A stretch of 64,000 bases of DNA from Ralstonia pickettii (GCF_016466415.2 NZ_CP066772.2:806001-870000), one strand, 5' to 3'. Counted from the stretch's first letter, positions 25,635-35,457 are shown. Translations and numbers: made by a program. The notes: generated by a model not told the origin, from the letters alone.

Positions 25635-25665
25635 GCCGGCGATGAGGCCACTGTTCGTCGCCGGC
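25635..25665 (+). promoter_or_regulatory. Intercistronic hairpin between xylF and xylG
   Basis: 8-bp stem GCCGGCGA / TCGCCGGC with a 15-nt loop, about 25 bp after xylF. Stems in this position commonly protect the upstream binding-protein mRNA or partly terminate, giving more binding protein than ATPase; that use is inferred. Confidence 0.45.
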
Positions 25666-25690
25666 CGCGTTCGTAACCCAGGGACGGGGC

Positions 25691-27262
25691 ATGTCTGAAC
25701 CTCTGTTGCAGATGCGCGGCATCGTCAAGACGTTCGACGGTGTGAAGGCGCTAGATGGTATCAACCTGGTCGTGAGGCCAGGCGAGTGTGTTGGCCTGTG
25801 CGGCGAGAACGGCGCCGGAAAGTCCACGCTCATGAAGGTGCTTTCCGGTGTGTACCCGAGCGGCACCTGGGATGGCGAAATCCTCTGGGAGGGGCAGCCA
25901 CTGCGCGCCGGCGGTATTCGCGACACCGAGCGCGCGGGCATTGTCATCATCCATCAGGAGCTGATGCTGGTGCCGGAATTGTCAGTGGCCGAAAACATCT
26001 ACCTGGGCAACGAAATCACGCTGCCGGGCGGCCGGATGAACTATGCGGCCATGTACCAGGGCGCAGACAAGCTGCTGCGCGACCTGAACATCCAGGGTAT
26101 CAACGTCGCGTTGCCCGTGATGCACTACGGCGGCGGCCATCAGCAGCTGATTGAAATTGCCAAGGCGCTGAACAAGCGCGCCAAGCTGCTGATCCTGGAT
26201 GAGCCGTCGTCATCGCTCACGGCGGCGGAGACGCGCATCCTGCTCGACATCGTGCGCGACCTGAAAGCGCGCGGCATTGCGTGCGTCTACATCTCGCACA
26301 AGCTCGATGAGGTGGAGGCGGTGTGCGACACGGTCACCGTCATCCGCGATGGCCGCCATGTGGCCACCGCGCCGATGGATGCCCTCACCACCGACCGCAT
26401 CATCGCGCAAATGGTCGGGCGCGAGATCACGCAACTGTTTCCGCGCGAGCCCCATCCCATCGGGGAAGTTGTATTCGAAGCTCGCAATGTGACTTGCTAC
26501 GACGCCAACAACCCGACTCGCAAGCGGGTCGACGATGTGTCCTTTTCGGTGCGGCGTGGCGAAATTCTCGGCGTGGCGGGATTGGTCGGGGCAGGGCGCA
26601 CCGAGCTGATGCAGGCGGTGTTTGGCGCGTACGAAGGTGCCAGCGAGGTGGAGCTGGTACTGGACGGAAAACCGTTGAAGGTCCGCGCGCCGCTAGACGC
26701 CATTCGTGCGGGCATTGCGATGGTGCCGGAAGACCGCAAGCGTCACGGTATCGTCTCGCTGATGAGCGTGGGGCACAACATCACGTTGGCCGTCCTGCAG
26801 CGTTTCGCGCGTCTTGGGCGCATTGACGGCGCGGCCGAACTCGACACGATCCGCAAAGAGATGCGGCGGCTTGCCGTGCGTGCGGCGCATCCGATGCTAC
26901 CCATTGCCAGCCTGTCGGGCGGCAATCAGCAGAAGGCGGTCCTCACCCGAATGTTGCTCACGGAGCCGCGCGTCCTGATTCTGGATGAGCCGACCCGCGG
27001 CGTGGACGTCGGCGCCAAGTACGAGATCTACAAGCTGATCGGTGATCTCGCCAAGCGCGGCATGGCCATCATCGTGATCTCGTCGGAGTTGCCCGAAGTG
27101 CTTGGCATCTCGGATCGCGTGCTTGTGATCGGGGAGGGCCAACTGCGTGGCGACTTCGTGAACGACGGACTGACGCAGGAACACATTCTGACCGCCGCCA
27201 TTCAGCCAGTCCGGAACCCACCCAGGCACGCAGCCACTTTCCATCAGGCAGGTCACGCATGA
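25691..27262 (+). CDS. xylG: XylG, sugar ABC transporter ATPase (two nucleotide-binding domains)
   Basis: 523 residues with tandem ABC domains. First: Walker [10 protein letters not shown], degenerate signature [15 protein letters not shown], Walker [13 protein letters not shown]. Second: atypical Walker [11 protein letters not shown], signature [11 protein letters not shown], Walker [13 protein letters not shown]. This is the standard arrangement of CUT2 importers, energising uptake of the pentose bound by XylF. Its 3' end overlaps xylH. Confidence 0.94.
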   Translation: MSEPLLQMRGIVKTFDGVKALDGINLVVRPGECVGLCGENGAGKSTLMKVLSGVYPSGTWDGEILWEGQPLRAGGIRDTERAGIVIIHQELMLVPELSVAENIYLGNEITLPGGRMNYAAMYQGADKLLRDLNIQGINVALPVMHYGGGHQQLIEIAKALNKRAKLLILDEPSSSLTAAETRILLDIVRDLKARGIACVYISHKLDEVEAVCDTVTVIRDGRHVATAPMDALTTDRIIAQMVGREITQLFPREPHPIGEVVFEARNVTCYDANNPTRKRVDDVSFSVRRGEILGVAGLVGAGRTELMQAVFGAYEGASEVELVLDGKPLKVRAPLDAIRAGIAMVPEDRKRHGIVSLMSVGHNITLAVLQRFARLGRIDGAAELDTIRKEMRRLAVRAAHPMLPIASLSGGNQQKAVLTRMLLTEPRVLILDEPTRGVDVGAKYEIYKLIGDLAKRGMAIIVISSELPEVLGISDRVLVIGEGQLRGDFVNDGLTQEHILTAAIQPVRNPPRHAATFHQAGHA

Positions 27263-28461
27263 CTTCTCAAACCAGCCCACAAGCCGCCGGCGGGGTCGCC
27301 GATTCGCGCAATACGTTCAAGGCAAGCCAGCGCCTGAGGCAACTGTTCGCACGCTACAAGATCCTGGCGTTGCTGATCGCCGTGGCCGCGATCTGGCTGT
27401 TCTTTTCGATGCTGACCAACGGCGCCTTTACCTCGCCGCGCAATCTGTCCAACCTGCTGCGCCAGATGTCGATCACGGGGATGCTGGCCTGCGGCATGGT
27501 CTTCGTGATCATCGCGGGCGAGATCGATCTGTCGGTCGGTTCGCTGCTTGGTTTGCTTGGTGGCGTGGCTGCCATCCTGGACCAAGGGCTGGGCTGGCCG
27601 ATCACGGCGACGGTGCCCGTGGTGCTGCTGCTCGGGGTGGCCATGGGCCTGTTCAACGGATGGTGGTCGACCTACCGGGGCGTGCCGTCCTTCATCGTCG
27701 GCCTGGGCGGCATGCTGGCGTATCGCGGCATTCTGCTGGGTCTCACGCATGGGTCGACGATTGCGCCGGTATCGGACAGTTTCGTGCTGATCGGCCAGGG
27801 TTACCTGCCGCGCCACGTGGGCGACCTGATGGCGGTGCTGATCTTCTGTCTGTTGATCTTCGTGGTGATCCGGCAGCGGCGTGAGCATCGCCGTTATGAG
27901 CTCGACGTTGCGCCGCTCTGGCAAGACGTCGCCAAGCTTGTCGTGGCGGGTGCGGTCATCGTCGCGTTTGTCGCCACGCTCAACAGCTATGGCGGCATCC
28001 CGGTGCCCGTGCTGCTCGTGCTGGCGCTGCTCGGTATTTTTTCTTGGATCGCCAGCCAGACGGTTTTCGGCCGCCGTATCTATTCCGTGGGTTCAAACCT
28101 CGAGGCCACGCGCCTGTCCGGCATCAACACCGATCGCGTGAAGCTTGCCATCTTCGGGCTCATGGGCCTGATGTGCGCGTTTGCCGGCATCGTCAATACG
28201 GCGCGTCTTGCTGCCGGTTCGCCCTCCGCCGGAACCATGGGCGAACTGGATGCCATTGCGGCCTGCTTCATCGGCGGCACGTCCATGCGCGGCGGTGCGG
28301 GTACGGTCTACGGAGCGCTGGCCGGTGCGCTGGTCATGGCGAGCCTCGACAACGGCATGTCCATGCTCGACGTGGACGCGTACTGGCAGATGATCGTCAA
28401 GGGCAGCATCCTCGTGCTGGCCGTCTGGGTGGATGTCATCTCGCGCTCGGGCCGCCGCTGA
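27259..28461 (+). CDS. xylH: XylH, sugar ABC transporter permease
   Basis: 400 residues with about ten hydrophobic helices. The CUT2 permease motif appears as [21 protein letters not shown], and the late loop [40 protein letters not shown] matches XylH. ATGA overlap with xylG. Completes the XylFGH importer. Confidence 0.94.
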   Translation: MTSQTSPQAAGGVADSRNTFKASQRLRQLFARYKILALLIAVAAIWLFFSMLTNGAFTSPRNLSNLLRQMSITGMLACGMVFVIIAGEIDLSVGSLLGLLGGVAAILDQGLGWPITATVPVVLLLGVAMGLFNGWWSTYRGVPSFIVGLGGMLAYRGILLGLTHGSTIAPVSDSFVLIGQGYLPRHVGDLMAVLIFCLLIFVVIRQRREHRRYELDVAPLWQDVAKLVVAGAVIVAFVATLNSYGGIPVPVLLVLALLGIFSWIASQTVFGRRIYSVGSNLEATRLSGINTDRVKLAIFGLMGLMCAFAGIVNTARLAAGSPSAGTMGELDAIAACFIGGTSMRGGAGTVYGALAGALVMASLDNGMSMLDVDAYWQMIVKGSILVLAVWVDVISRSGRR

Positions 28462-28507
28462 GGCTGCGCTACAGGCTTTATCTCTTTTGCTGTCACTGGA
28501 ATCTCTT

Positions 28508-29275
28508 ATGTCTTATGCGATTTATCCGAGCCTTGTTAACAAGAACGTTGTGATTACCGGCGGCGGTAGCGGCATTGGCGCTGCCATCGTCGAAGGCTTT
28601 GCCAAACAGGGCGCGCGTGTCACGTTTTTGGATATTGCGCGTGCGGAGTCAGAAGCGCTGGCGGCGTCGCTTGGCGAGTGCGTGCATCCGCCGGTCTTCC
28701 GCCACTGCGACTTGCGGGATATCGATGCGCTGAACGCCACGTTCTCGGACATTGAGGCCGACGCCGGCCCCATCGAAGTGCTGGTCAACAACGCCGCGAA
28801 TGATGACCGCCATCAGATCGGAACCGTGACCCAGGCCTATTGGGACAACCGCATCGAGGTGAACCTGCGCCATCAGTTCTTCTGCGCGCAGGCCGTGCTG
28901 CCCAGCATGAAGAAGCTGGGGCGCGGCGTGATCCTGAACCTTGGGTCCATCTCGTGGCACCTTGCCCAGGCGGACCTCGCCATCTACATGACGGCCAAGG
29001 CCGGCATCGAGGGCCTGACGCGCGGCCTTGCGCGTGACCTTGGCGGATTCGGCATTCGCGTCAATTGCATCGTGCCCGGCGCGGTGCGCACGCCGCGGCA
29101 GATGGCGCTCTGGCAATCGCCCGAGAGCGAAGCCAAGCTGCTGGGCGAGCAATGCCTGCATGAACGCGTCGAGCCGGAACACGTGGCGCGCATGGCGCTG
29201 TTTCTTGCGTCAGACGACGCCGCGCGTTGCACAGCGCGCGAGTACTTTGTCGATGCCGGGTGGTACGGCGGATGA
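28508..29275 (+). CDS. SDR-family aldose (pentose) 1-dehydrogenase
   Basis: Oxidises the sugar at C1 to the lactone with NAD(P). 255 residues, classical short-chain fold: cofactor motif TGGGSGIG, NNAA at about 95-98, catalytic Ser in LNLGSISW, and Tyr/Lys in IYMTAKAG. Similar enzymes in Weimberg loci act on D-xylose, L-arabinose or D-galactose/fucose. It lies 46 bp after xylH and overlaps the lactonase gene, placing it in the sugar-oxidation operon. Exact substrate is inferred from the neighbouring XylR/XylF. Confidence 0.88.
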   Translation: MSYAIYPSLVNKNVVITGGGSGIGAAIVEGFAKQGARVTFLDIARAESEALAASLGECVHPPVFRHCDLRDIDALNATFSDIEADAGPIEVLVNNAANDDRHQIGTVTQAYWDNRIEVNLRHQFFCAQAVLPSMKKLGRGVILNLGSISWHLAQADLAIYMTAKAGIEGLTRGLARDLGGFGIRVNCIVPGAVRTPRQMALWQSPESEAKLLGEQCLHERVEPEHVARMALFLASDDAARCTAREYFVDAGWYGG

Positions 29276-30177
29276 TGGCGCCCATCCATCCGGAATGCGT
29301 CTGGCGCGTCGGGGCCACGCTCGGGGAAGGCGCGGTGTGGCACGCTGCATCGCGCTGCGTCGTCTTTGTCGATATCAAGGGCAGGCGGCTCTACCGCTAT
29401 GACCCGCATACCGATGTGCGCCGCAGTTGGGCCGCACCCGGCCAGATCGGCTTTGCGCTGCCCAATGTTGACGGCAGCTGGGTCTGCGGCGTGCAGGGCG
29501 GTCTCTACCGGTTCGATTTCGCAAGCGGTATCTTCAGCCGCACGCTGCCCGTCGAGACCGGTCGGCCGGGAAACCGTCTGAACGATGGTTATGTCGACCG
29601 CACCGGCGCGCTGTGGTTCGGCTCGATGGACGATGCGGAGCGCGAGGCGAGCGGGCAGCTCTACCGCGTCGGTCGGGATGGCCGGCTCAACGTGCGCGAT
29701 TCTGGCTACGTCATCACGAATGGCCCGACCGCGAGCCCGGACGGCCGCACGCTCTATCACACCGATACCTTGCAGCGAGTGGTCTATGCCCTCGACCTTG
29801 GCGACGACGGCAGCCTGGAACGCAAGCGCGTCTTCGCCAACATCGACGGCTCCGGCTGCCCAGACGGCATGGCTGTCGACGAGGAAGGATGCGTGTGGGT
29901 CGCGCTGTTCGGCGGAGGGCGGATCGAACGGTTCTCGCCCGACGGCCGATGCATCGGGCGTGTCGACTTTCCGTGTTCCAACATCACCAAGCTTGCGTTC
30001 GGCGGCGATGACCTGCAGACGGTCTATGCAACCACCGCCCGAAAGGGCCTGACGGACGAGGCGTTGCTGAGGGAGCCGCTTGCCGGCGGATTGTTTGCGT
30101 TTCGCGCGCCGGTCAAGGGTCTGCCTTCCGCGGAATGTGCCGTGAATTTTTCAGCCGCGATGATCGATCAATCCTGA
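29272..30177 (+). CDS. SMP-30/gluconolactonase-family sugar lactonase
   Basis: Hydrolyses the aldono-lactone to the aldonic acid. 301 residues, six-bladed propeller family. Metal-ligand positions visible: Glu in GATLGEGAVW, Asn in NRLNDGYVDRTGALWFG, Asn in VITNGPTASPDG and Asp in GCPDGMAVDEEG. Start ATG 29272 overlaps the dehydrogenase stop. Its 3' end overlaps the convergent dehydratase gene by 10 bp. Confidence 0.88.
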   Translation: MMAPIHPECVWRVGATLGEGAVWHAASRCVVFVDIKGRRLYRYDPHTDVRRSWAAPGQIGFALPNVDGSWVCGVQGGLYRFDFASGIFSRTLPVETGRPGNRLNDGYVDRTGALWFGSMDDAEREASGQLYRVGRDGRLNVRDSGYVITNGPTASPDGRTLYHTDTLQRVVYALDLGDDGSLERKRVFANIDGSGCPDGMAVDEEGCVWVALFGGGRIERFSPDGRCIGRVDFPCSNITKLAFGGDDLQTVYATTARKGLTDEALLREPLAGGLFAFRAPVKGLPSAECAVNFSAAMIDQS

Positions 30178-31352
30178 CGGACGAGCCCGCGTGCCGCGAG
30201 GTTGCGATACAGGGCGCGGACACCGAACGTCCACGGCGCGATCTCCGTCGACAGGCGGACTGTGTTGACCAGCGCGCCGAGGGGCGGGGCGCTGATCGTC
30301 ACGCGGTCTCCCAGGTGGTGCGTAAAGCCGGCGCCAGGTGCGTCACGGTCCTTGATCGGCGAGAACATCGTGCCGAGAAACAGCATGAAGCCGTCCGGGT
30401 ATTGATGGTGCGGCCCGCAGGTCTGAGCCACGAGGTCGAGCGGGTCGCGGCTAATCTCGCTCATGTGGCTCACGCCGTCGAGCACGAAGCCGTCGTCGGC
30501 GCCTTCAACACGGAGCGAGACCTGCGTCGCGCGGATCGTGTCGATCGTGAAGCGCTCGTCAAACAAGCGCACGAACGGGCCGATGGCGCAGGAGCCGTTG
30601 TTGTCCTTGCATTTGCCCAGCAGCAGCGCGGAGCGCCCCTCGATGTCGCGCAGGTTCACGTCGTTGCCCAGCGCCGCTCCCACGACATGCCCGGCGCTGC
30701 TGACCGCGAGCACGATTTCCGGCTCGGGGTTGTTCCACCGCGAGGCCGGATGCAGGCCCACATCGGCGCCGAACCCGACTGCCGACATCGGCTGCGATTT
30801 GGAAAACACTTCCGCATCGGGGCCGATGCCGACTTCCATGTATTGCGACCACGCGCCCCGGCGCTGCAGTTCTTCCTTGAGCCGCATGGCTGCGTCGGAG
30901 CCGGGCTTGATCTTGGAGAGGTCCGAGCCCACCACGCCGACAATGGACGCGCGCACGTCGCGCGCCTTGGCTGGGTCGCCGCCCGCCTGTTCTTCAATCA
31001 CCCGCTCGATCAGGCTGACGGCGAACGTCACGCCGCAGGCCTTGATCGCCTGCAGATCATTCGGAGCGAGCAGGGTGGGCGCATTGCTTGCGCGACCGGT
31101 GGCCATGGAACGCTCGACAAGCGCTTCGACGCGACCGAGGTCTTCCCCGCGTGCCTGCCGGGCGACGGCCAGTACGTCAGGATGCTCGAACAGGTCCGCC
31201 ACCGTCGGCACGGCTTCCGTGATATCGAAAACGACACCGTTGCGTACCACCACGACGGATGGCCCCTCGCCGTTGGCCGTTGTACGCCACACCCGACCGA
31301 CGAGCGCTGCATGCTCAAGATCGTGCGGCAAGTAGTTGGCGATGTCGGTCAT
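30168..31352 (-). CDS. FAH-family 2-keto-3-deoxy-pentonate dehydratase
   Basis: 394 residues of the fumarylacetoacetate hydrolase fold. Members of this length in pentose loci (XylX / L-KDA dehydratase) convert 2-keto-3-deoxy-xylonate or -arabinonate to alpha-ketoglutarate semialdehyde. Visible: metal-binding EPEIVLAVSS, VGAALGNDVNLRDIEGRS, FLGTMFSP and GDRVTISAPPLGALVN. ATG 31352 has GGAG six bases upstream. Divergent from the IclR regulator, with palindromic sites between them. Confidence 0.86.
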   Translation of the reverse strand: MTDIANYLPHDLEHAALVGRVWRTTANGEGPSVVVVRNGVVFDITEAVPTVADLFEHPDVLAVARQARGEDLGRVEALVERSMATGRASNAPTLLAPNDLQAIKACGVTFAVSLIERVIEEQAGGDPAKARDVRASIVGVVGSDLSKIKPGSDAAMRLKEELQRRGAWSQYMEVGIGPDAEVFSKSQPMSAVGFGADVGLHPASRWNNPEPEIVLAVSSAGHVVGAALGNDVNLRDIEGRSALLLGKCKDNNGSCAIGPFVRLFDERFTIDTIRATQVSLRVEGADDGFVLDGVSHMSEISRDPLDLVAQTCGPHHQYPDGFMLFLGTMFSPIKDRDAPGAGFTHHLGDRVTISAPPLGALVNTVRLSTEIAPWTFGVRALYRNLAARGLVRQD

Positions 31353-31420
31353 GTGCGCTCCGTGAGTAGACACCCTGTTGCCGGGGAACCCGCGTGATCG
31401 TAGAGACGGCGATGCAGGGT

Positions 31421-31456
31421 GTCCAACAGCGTGACGCAATTTCCAACCTGTTGGAC
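31421..31456. promoter_or_regulatory. IclR-type operator cluster
   Basis: Three TCCAAC half-sites. GTCCAACAG (31421-31429) is the exact inverse of CTGTTGGAC (31448-31456). A compact palindrome TCCAAC-CT-GTTGGA lies at 31442-31455. Located 69 bp before the dehydratase ATG and 34 bp before the IclR GTG, so it can control both divergent genes. Confidence 0.65.
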
Positions 31457-31489
31457 AATCGAATCAATCATGAAGAGGGCAGGTTTCCA

Positions 31490-32245
31490 GTGAAGACAGA
31501 CTATGAGGTGCCAGCGCTCAAGCGCATTCATGACGTGCTGGAGATACTTTGCGCGGCGACGTCTCCTGTGCGGCCGGCTGCGTTGGCGCAGGCGACGGGC
31601 ATGTCCAGAAGCACGTTGTACCTGCTGCTGGAGTCGCTCGAAAAGCGCCGCTGGATTGAAAAGCGGGCCGACGGCTACCTGATCGGCTTGACGTTGTTCG
31701 AGCTGGGCAACGCCTATTTCCGCCACGACAGCTTGCTGACAGCGTTCCGGCGCGAATCCGCCGCCTTCGTGGCCATGCACAACGAAGTCGTGCAGCTTGC
31801 TGTGCTCGACGGCACGGAAGTCGTCTACATCGCGCGGGAAGATGCGCCGCGGCCGGTGCGCCTGGTCTCGGATGTCGGCCTGCGCCTGCCGGCACATTGC
31901 TGCGCGCTGGGCAAGGCGCTGCTGGCGAGCCTCGATGACGAAGCGGTGTGTGCGCTGCTGCCGGCGCGTCTTGCCGCCATGACGGAGCACACCACCACGC
32001 GCCGTGCCGATTTGCTCGACGAGCTTGAGCGCATTCGCGTGCGGGGCCTTGCGACAGAGCGTGAGGAGGTGGTGGCGGGGCTCGCCTGCTTCGCGGCGTT
32101 TGTGGGCATCACGCCGCTCGGCAAGCGCGTTGCGGTGAGTTCCAGCGTGCCGGTCAGCCGACTGGACGCCCGCCGGGAGAAGCGCCTCGTCGTCGGTGTT
32201 GCGGGGATGGCGGACCGCATCGGCCGCGCGCTCGCGCAGGCATAG
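31490..32245 (+). CDS. IclR-family transcriptional regulator
   Basis: 251 residues: winged HTH (ALKRIHDVLEILCAATSPVRPAALAQATGMSRSTLYLLLESLEKR) followed by an IclR effector domain (VQLAVLDGTEVVYIARED, RLPAHCCALGKALLA, FVGITPLG). GTG 31490 is chosen over an earlier GTG at 31394, because the earlier start would place the operator repeats inside the coding sequence and add residues unlike the family. Likely senses a sugar acid or keto-acid intermediate and controls the divergent dehydratase. Confidence 0.88.
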   Translation: MKTDYEVPALKRIHDVLEILCAATSPVRPAALAQATGMSRSTLYLLLESLEKRRWIEKRADGYLIGLTLFELGNAYFRHDSLLTAFRRESAAFVAMHNEVVQLAVLDGTEVVYIAREDAPRPVRLVSDVGLRLPAHCCALGKALLASLDDEAVCALLPARLAAMTEHTTTRRADLLDELERIRVRGLATEREEVVAGLACFAAFVGITPLGKRVAVSSSVPVSRLDARREKRLVVGVAGMADRIGRALAQA

Positions 32246-32334
32246 TGGCGGGCTGCTTCGTGGCCGGTTCCGCTATGATCGCCACACCTCTTTTTTCTTT
32301 CCTTTTTTCTCCCCTTGGCGCGTAGGCGTTTCTC

Positions 32335-33351
32335 ATGACCACCGGCACCACTCCTCCTCGCATGGCCGATGTTGCGCGCGTTGCCGGCGTGTCGAAGATG
32401 ACCGTGTCTCGGGTGCTGGCAGGCGGCAGCGTGTCGCCCGAGACCCGGGCGCGCGTGCAAGAGGCCATCGATGCACTCGGCTACGTTGCTACGGCTGCGG
32501 CTGGGATGCTGTCCAGCGGCCGATCGGAATTCGTCGCCGCGCTGGTGCCTTCGCTGGCCAGTTCCAACTTTGCCGATACTGTACGCGGGCTGAGCGATGC
32601 GCTGGCGCCGCATGGTCTGCAACTGCTGCTGGGGGATACCGACTACCACCTCGATCAGGAGGAGGCGCTGGTGCGGTCGCTGCTGCGCCATCAGCCGCGT
32701 GGTATTGCCTTGACCGGGCGCCATCACAGTCCAGGCACGCGTGCGTTGCTGGAGCGCGCCGGCATCCCCATCGTCGAGATGTGGGATCTGCCTGAACGCC
32801 CGATCGACAGGGCGGTCGGGTTCTCGAACGCCAAGGCCTCGCTCGCGATGCTGCATCACCTGCATCAGCGGGGCTACCGGCGCATTGGTTTCCTGTGCGG
32901 GGCAAGCGAACTGGACCGGCGCGGCACCGACCGCATGCGCGGGTACATGAGCGGGATCAAGGCGCTTGGCCTGGGCGAGCCGCGTGTGATCCGCCTGGGC
33001 GAATCGCCCATCACCATGAGCCACGGCGGCCCGGCGATGGCCGCGCTGCTCGATGCCTGGCCCGACACTGATGCCGTGATGTGCGTGAGCGACATGTCCG
33101 CATTTGGCGCCATCATGGAATGCCACCGGCGCGGCTTGTCCGTGCCCGGTGACATTGCTGTTGCGGGCTTCGGCAATTTTGAGGTCGCGTGGTGCTGCCA
33201 TCCGACCATCACGACGATTTCCGTCGACGCGTATGGCATCGGCCTGCGCACGGGCGAGGTCTTGCTCGATGCGCTCGGCGTTGGCGAGGCCACGAGCACG
33301 CGCAAGCTCTCACGCATCGACTTCAGCGTTGTCGAGCGCGAGAGCGCATAG
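32335..33351 (+). CDS. LacI-family regulator, gluconate-repressor (GntR) type
   Basis: 338 residues. N-terminal HTH MADVARVAGVSKMTVSRVL, hinge region, then a periplasmic-binding-like effector domain. Similarity to E. coli GntR is visible through the linker and core (AALVPSLASSNFADTVRGLSD; ITSVDAYGIG-like end), implying a sugar-acid effector. Convergent with the IlvD-type dehydratase, whose upstream region carries a GntR-like operator. Probable repressor of that gene. Confidence 0.86.
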   Translation: MTTGTTPPRMADVARVAGVSKMTVSRVLAGGSVSPETRARVQEAIDALGYVATAAAGMLSSGRSEFVAALVPSLASSNFADTVRGLSDALAPHGLQLLLGDTDYHLDQEEALVRSLLRHQPRGIALTGRHHSPGTRALLERAGIPIVEMWDLPERPIDRAVGFSNAKASLAMLHHLHQRGYRRIGFLCGASELDRRGTDRMRGYMSGIKALGLGEPRVIRLGESPITMSHGGPAMAALLDAWPDTDAVMCVSDMSAFGAIMECHRRGLSVPGDIAVAGFGNFEVAWCCHPTITTISVDAYGIGLRTGEVLLDALGVGEATSTRKLSRIDFSVVERESA

Positions 33352-33372
33352 CCGGCGGCTTCATGCGCAGCG

Positions 33373-35157
33373 TCAATGCGAGTGCCGTGGATTGCCGCGC
33401 GTCTCGATGACGTTCAGGTACAGCGTTGCCGGCTCCAGGCATCCGCCCGTCGAAAGCTGCCCGACAAACTGCCGATAGATTTCCTGCCAGGGCGTTTGCG
33501 ACTGCGGCACGCTGAAGGTCGCGCTTTCACGGCGGCGTTCCAGCTCTTCCGCATCGACCAAGACATCGACCCTGCGTGCATTGAGGTCCACGCGGATGCG
33601 ATCGCCCGTGCGCAGCAGCGCCAGGCCGCCACCCGCCGCCGCCTCGGGCGACATGTTCAAAATGGACGGGCTCGCCGAGGTGCCGCTTTGCCGGCCATCG
33701 CCCATGCACGGCAGCGATTCGATCCCTTGCTTGACCAGTGCCGCCGGCGGCGCCATGTTGACGACCTCGGCACTGCCCGGATAGCCGACCGTGCCGCAGC
33801 CACGGATGACGAGGATGCAGCGCTCGTCAATCGCCAGCGCCGGATCGTTGATGCGGGCGTGATAGTCCTCGGGGCCATCAAAGACAATCGCGCGCGTCTC
33901 GAAGACGTTTTCCGCGCCGGGTTCGCTCAGGTAGGTCTGCCGGAATGCCTCGCCCACCACCGACATCTTCATGATCGCGCTGTCAAAGAAATTGCCAGAC
34001 AGCACGATGAAGCCGGCGCGGTGCTTGAGCGGTGCGTCCACAGGAAAGATCACCTCGCGGTCGGCGGCGGGGGCGGCGTCGGCAATTGCACCGATCGTCC
34101 GGCCCGATACGGTGGGGCAATCGCGGCGCAGCAAGCCGCCCGCGTCAAGCTGGCGTAATACGGCGGGCACGCCGCCCGAGCGATGGAAGCTCTCACCCAG
34201 GTATTCCCCGGCCGGCATGCAGTTCACGAGCAGTGGAACCGACTCTCCGTGGCGCTGCCAGTCTTCGAGGCTCAATTCCACGCCCATGTGGCGCGCGATC
34301 GCGATGAGGTGCGGCGGGCAGTTGGTCGACGCGCCAAGCGCGGAAGCCACCATGATGGCGTTCTCGAACGCCAAGCGCGTCATGATCGTCGAAGGGCGGA
34401 CGTCTTCACGCACGAGGTCGACGATGCGCTTGCCGGTGGCATAGGCCATCTGCCCACGCTCCCGATACGCCGCCGGAATGCTGGCGCACCCGGGCAGCGA
34501 CATGCCCAGTGCTTCGGCCAGGCTGTTCATCGACAGCGCCGTGCCCATCGTGTTGCAGTGGCCGATCGACGGCGACGACGCGGTGGTCAGCTCCATGAAG
34601 CCTTCGTAGTCGATGTCGCCTGCAGCCAGCCGGTTGCGCGCATGCCAGATGACGGTGCCGGAGCCGACCCGTTTGCCATCGTGCCAGCCGTCCAGCATCG
34701 GCCCGCCAGAGAGAACGATGGCCGGCAGGTCCACCGTGGCGGCGGCCATCAGGCAGGCGGGCGTGGTCTTGTCGCACCCGGTCGTCAGCACAACGCCGTC
34801 GAGCGGGAAGCCGTGGAGGATCTCGACCAGGCCGAGATAGGCCAGATTGCGATCGAGCGCCGCGGTCGGGCGGCGGCTCTGCTCGGCCAGCGGATGAACC
34901 GGAAACTCCATCGGAATGCCACCCGCGTCGCGTATGCCGGCCTTCACACGCTGCGCCAATTCAAGATGGTGCCGATTGCACGGCGCCAAATCGTTACCCG
35001 TTTGCGCAATGCCGATGATAGGCCGCCCCGACTGCAGCTCTTCGCGCGTCAGGCCGTAATTCATGAAGCGTTCTACATAGAGGGCAGTCATGTCGGCGTG
35101 GCTTGGGTCGTCGAACCAAAGCTGGCTGCGCAGTCTGCGGGGAGGTTGGGCGGGCAT
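33373..35157 (-). CDS. IlvD/Edd-family sugar-acid dehydratase (xylonate/arabinonate dehydratase)
   Basis: 594 residues, the length of pentonate dehydratases. Removes water from the aldonate to give the 2-keto-3-deoxy acid. Three conserved Cys for the Fe-S cluster are visible: GNDLAPCNRHH, TTGCDKTTPACLMA and SIGHCNTMGTA. Later motifs are LSGNFFDSAIMKMS and GMGDGRQSGTS-type (CMGDGRQSGTSASPSILN). ATG 35157 selected for family length. Provides step 3 between the lactonase and the FAH dehydratase. Confidence 0.9.
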   Translation of the reverse strand: MPAQPPRRLRSQLWFDDPSHADMTALYVERFMNYGLTREELQSGRPIIGIAQTGNDLAPCNRHHLELAQRVKAGIRDAGGIPMEFPVHPLAEQSRRPTAALDRNLAYLGLVEILHGFPLDGVVLTTGCDKTTPACLMAAATVDLPAIVLSGGPMLDGWHDGKRVGSGTVIWHARNRLAAGDIDYEGFMELTTASSPSIGHCNTMGTALSMNSLAEALGMSLPGCASIPAAYRERGQMAYATGKRIVDLVREDVRPSTIMTRLAFENAIMVASALGASTNCPPHLIAIARHMGVELSLEDWQRHGESVPLLVNCMPAGEYLGESFHRSGGVPAVLRQLDAGGLLRRDCPTVSGRTIGAIADAAPAADREVIFPVDAPLKHRAGFIVLSGNFFDSAIMKMSVVGEAFRQTYLSEPGAENVFETRAIVFDGPEDYHARINDPALAIDERCILVIRGCGTVGYPGSAEVVNMAPPAALVKQGIESLPCMGDGRQSGTSASPSILNMSPEAAAGGGLALLRTGDRIRVDLNARRVDVLVDAEELERRRESATFSVPQSQTPWQEIYRQFVGQLSTGGCLEPATLYLNVIETRGNPRHSH

Positions 35158-35238
35158 GGTGTCTCGGTCGTTATATGCAACTGGGATTCCCTCTGCGGGG
35201 AATTGGCGTGGCGCTTTCCGGAAGCCTGTGACGCAATT

Positions 35239-35254
35239 TTGGTACCGGTAACAA
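35239..35254. promoter_or_regulatory. GntR/LacI-type operator upstream of the dehydratase
   Basis: TTGGTACC-GGTAACAA, symmetric in seven of eight base pairs, centred 90 bp upstream of the dehydratase ATG. The right arm GGTAACAA equals half of the E. coli GntR operator (TGTTACC-GGTAACA). Fits the GntR-like repressor encoded next door. Confidence 0.6.
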
Positions 35255-35457
35255 CGCATGGTAGAGCCGGAACAAGGCGCAGGCAATAGCGCGTGTTGTC
35301 AGCCCCACTTCGGGGGAGGGTGTTTGGATTTGCCGACACCTGCCAGAGCGCAAGCGTTTGCCGCCCCCCGGCTGGTGGGGGAGGGTTGCGATTTCACGAT
35401 TCTGCAAACAACCCGCCCTATGTTGGACCGATCTTCGGGGGAGGATAGGGGGCTGCC

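Noticed and set aside
35308-35444. Direct repeat CTTCGGGGGAGG (35308 and 35433) as a mobile-element footprint
   Set aside because: Only 12 bp, purine-rich, with no terminal inverted repeats or transposase between the copies.
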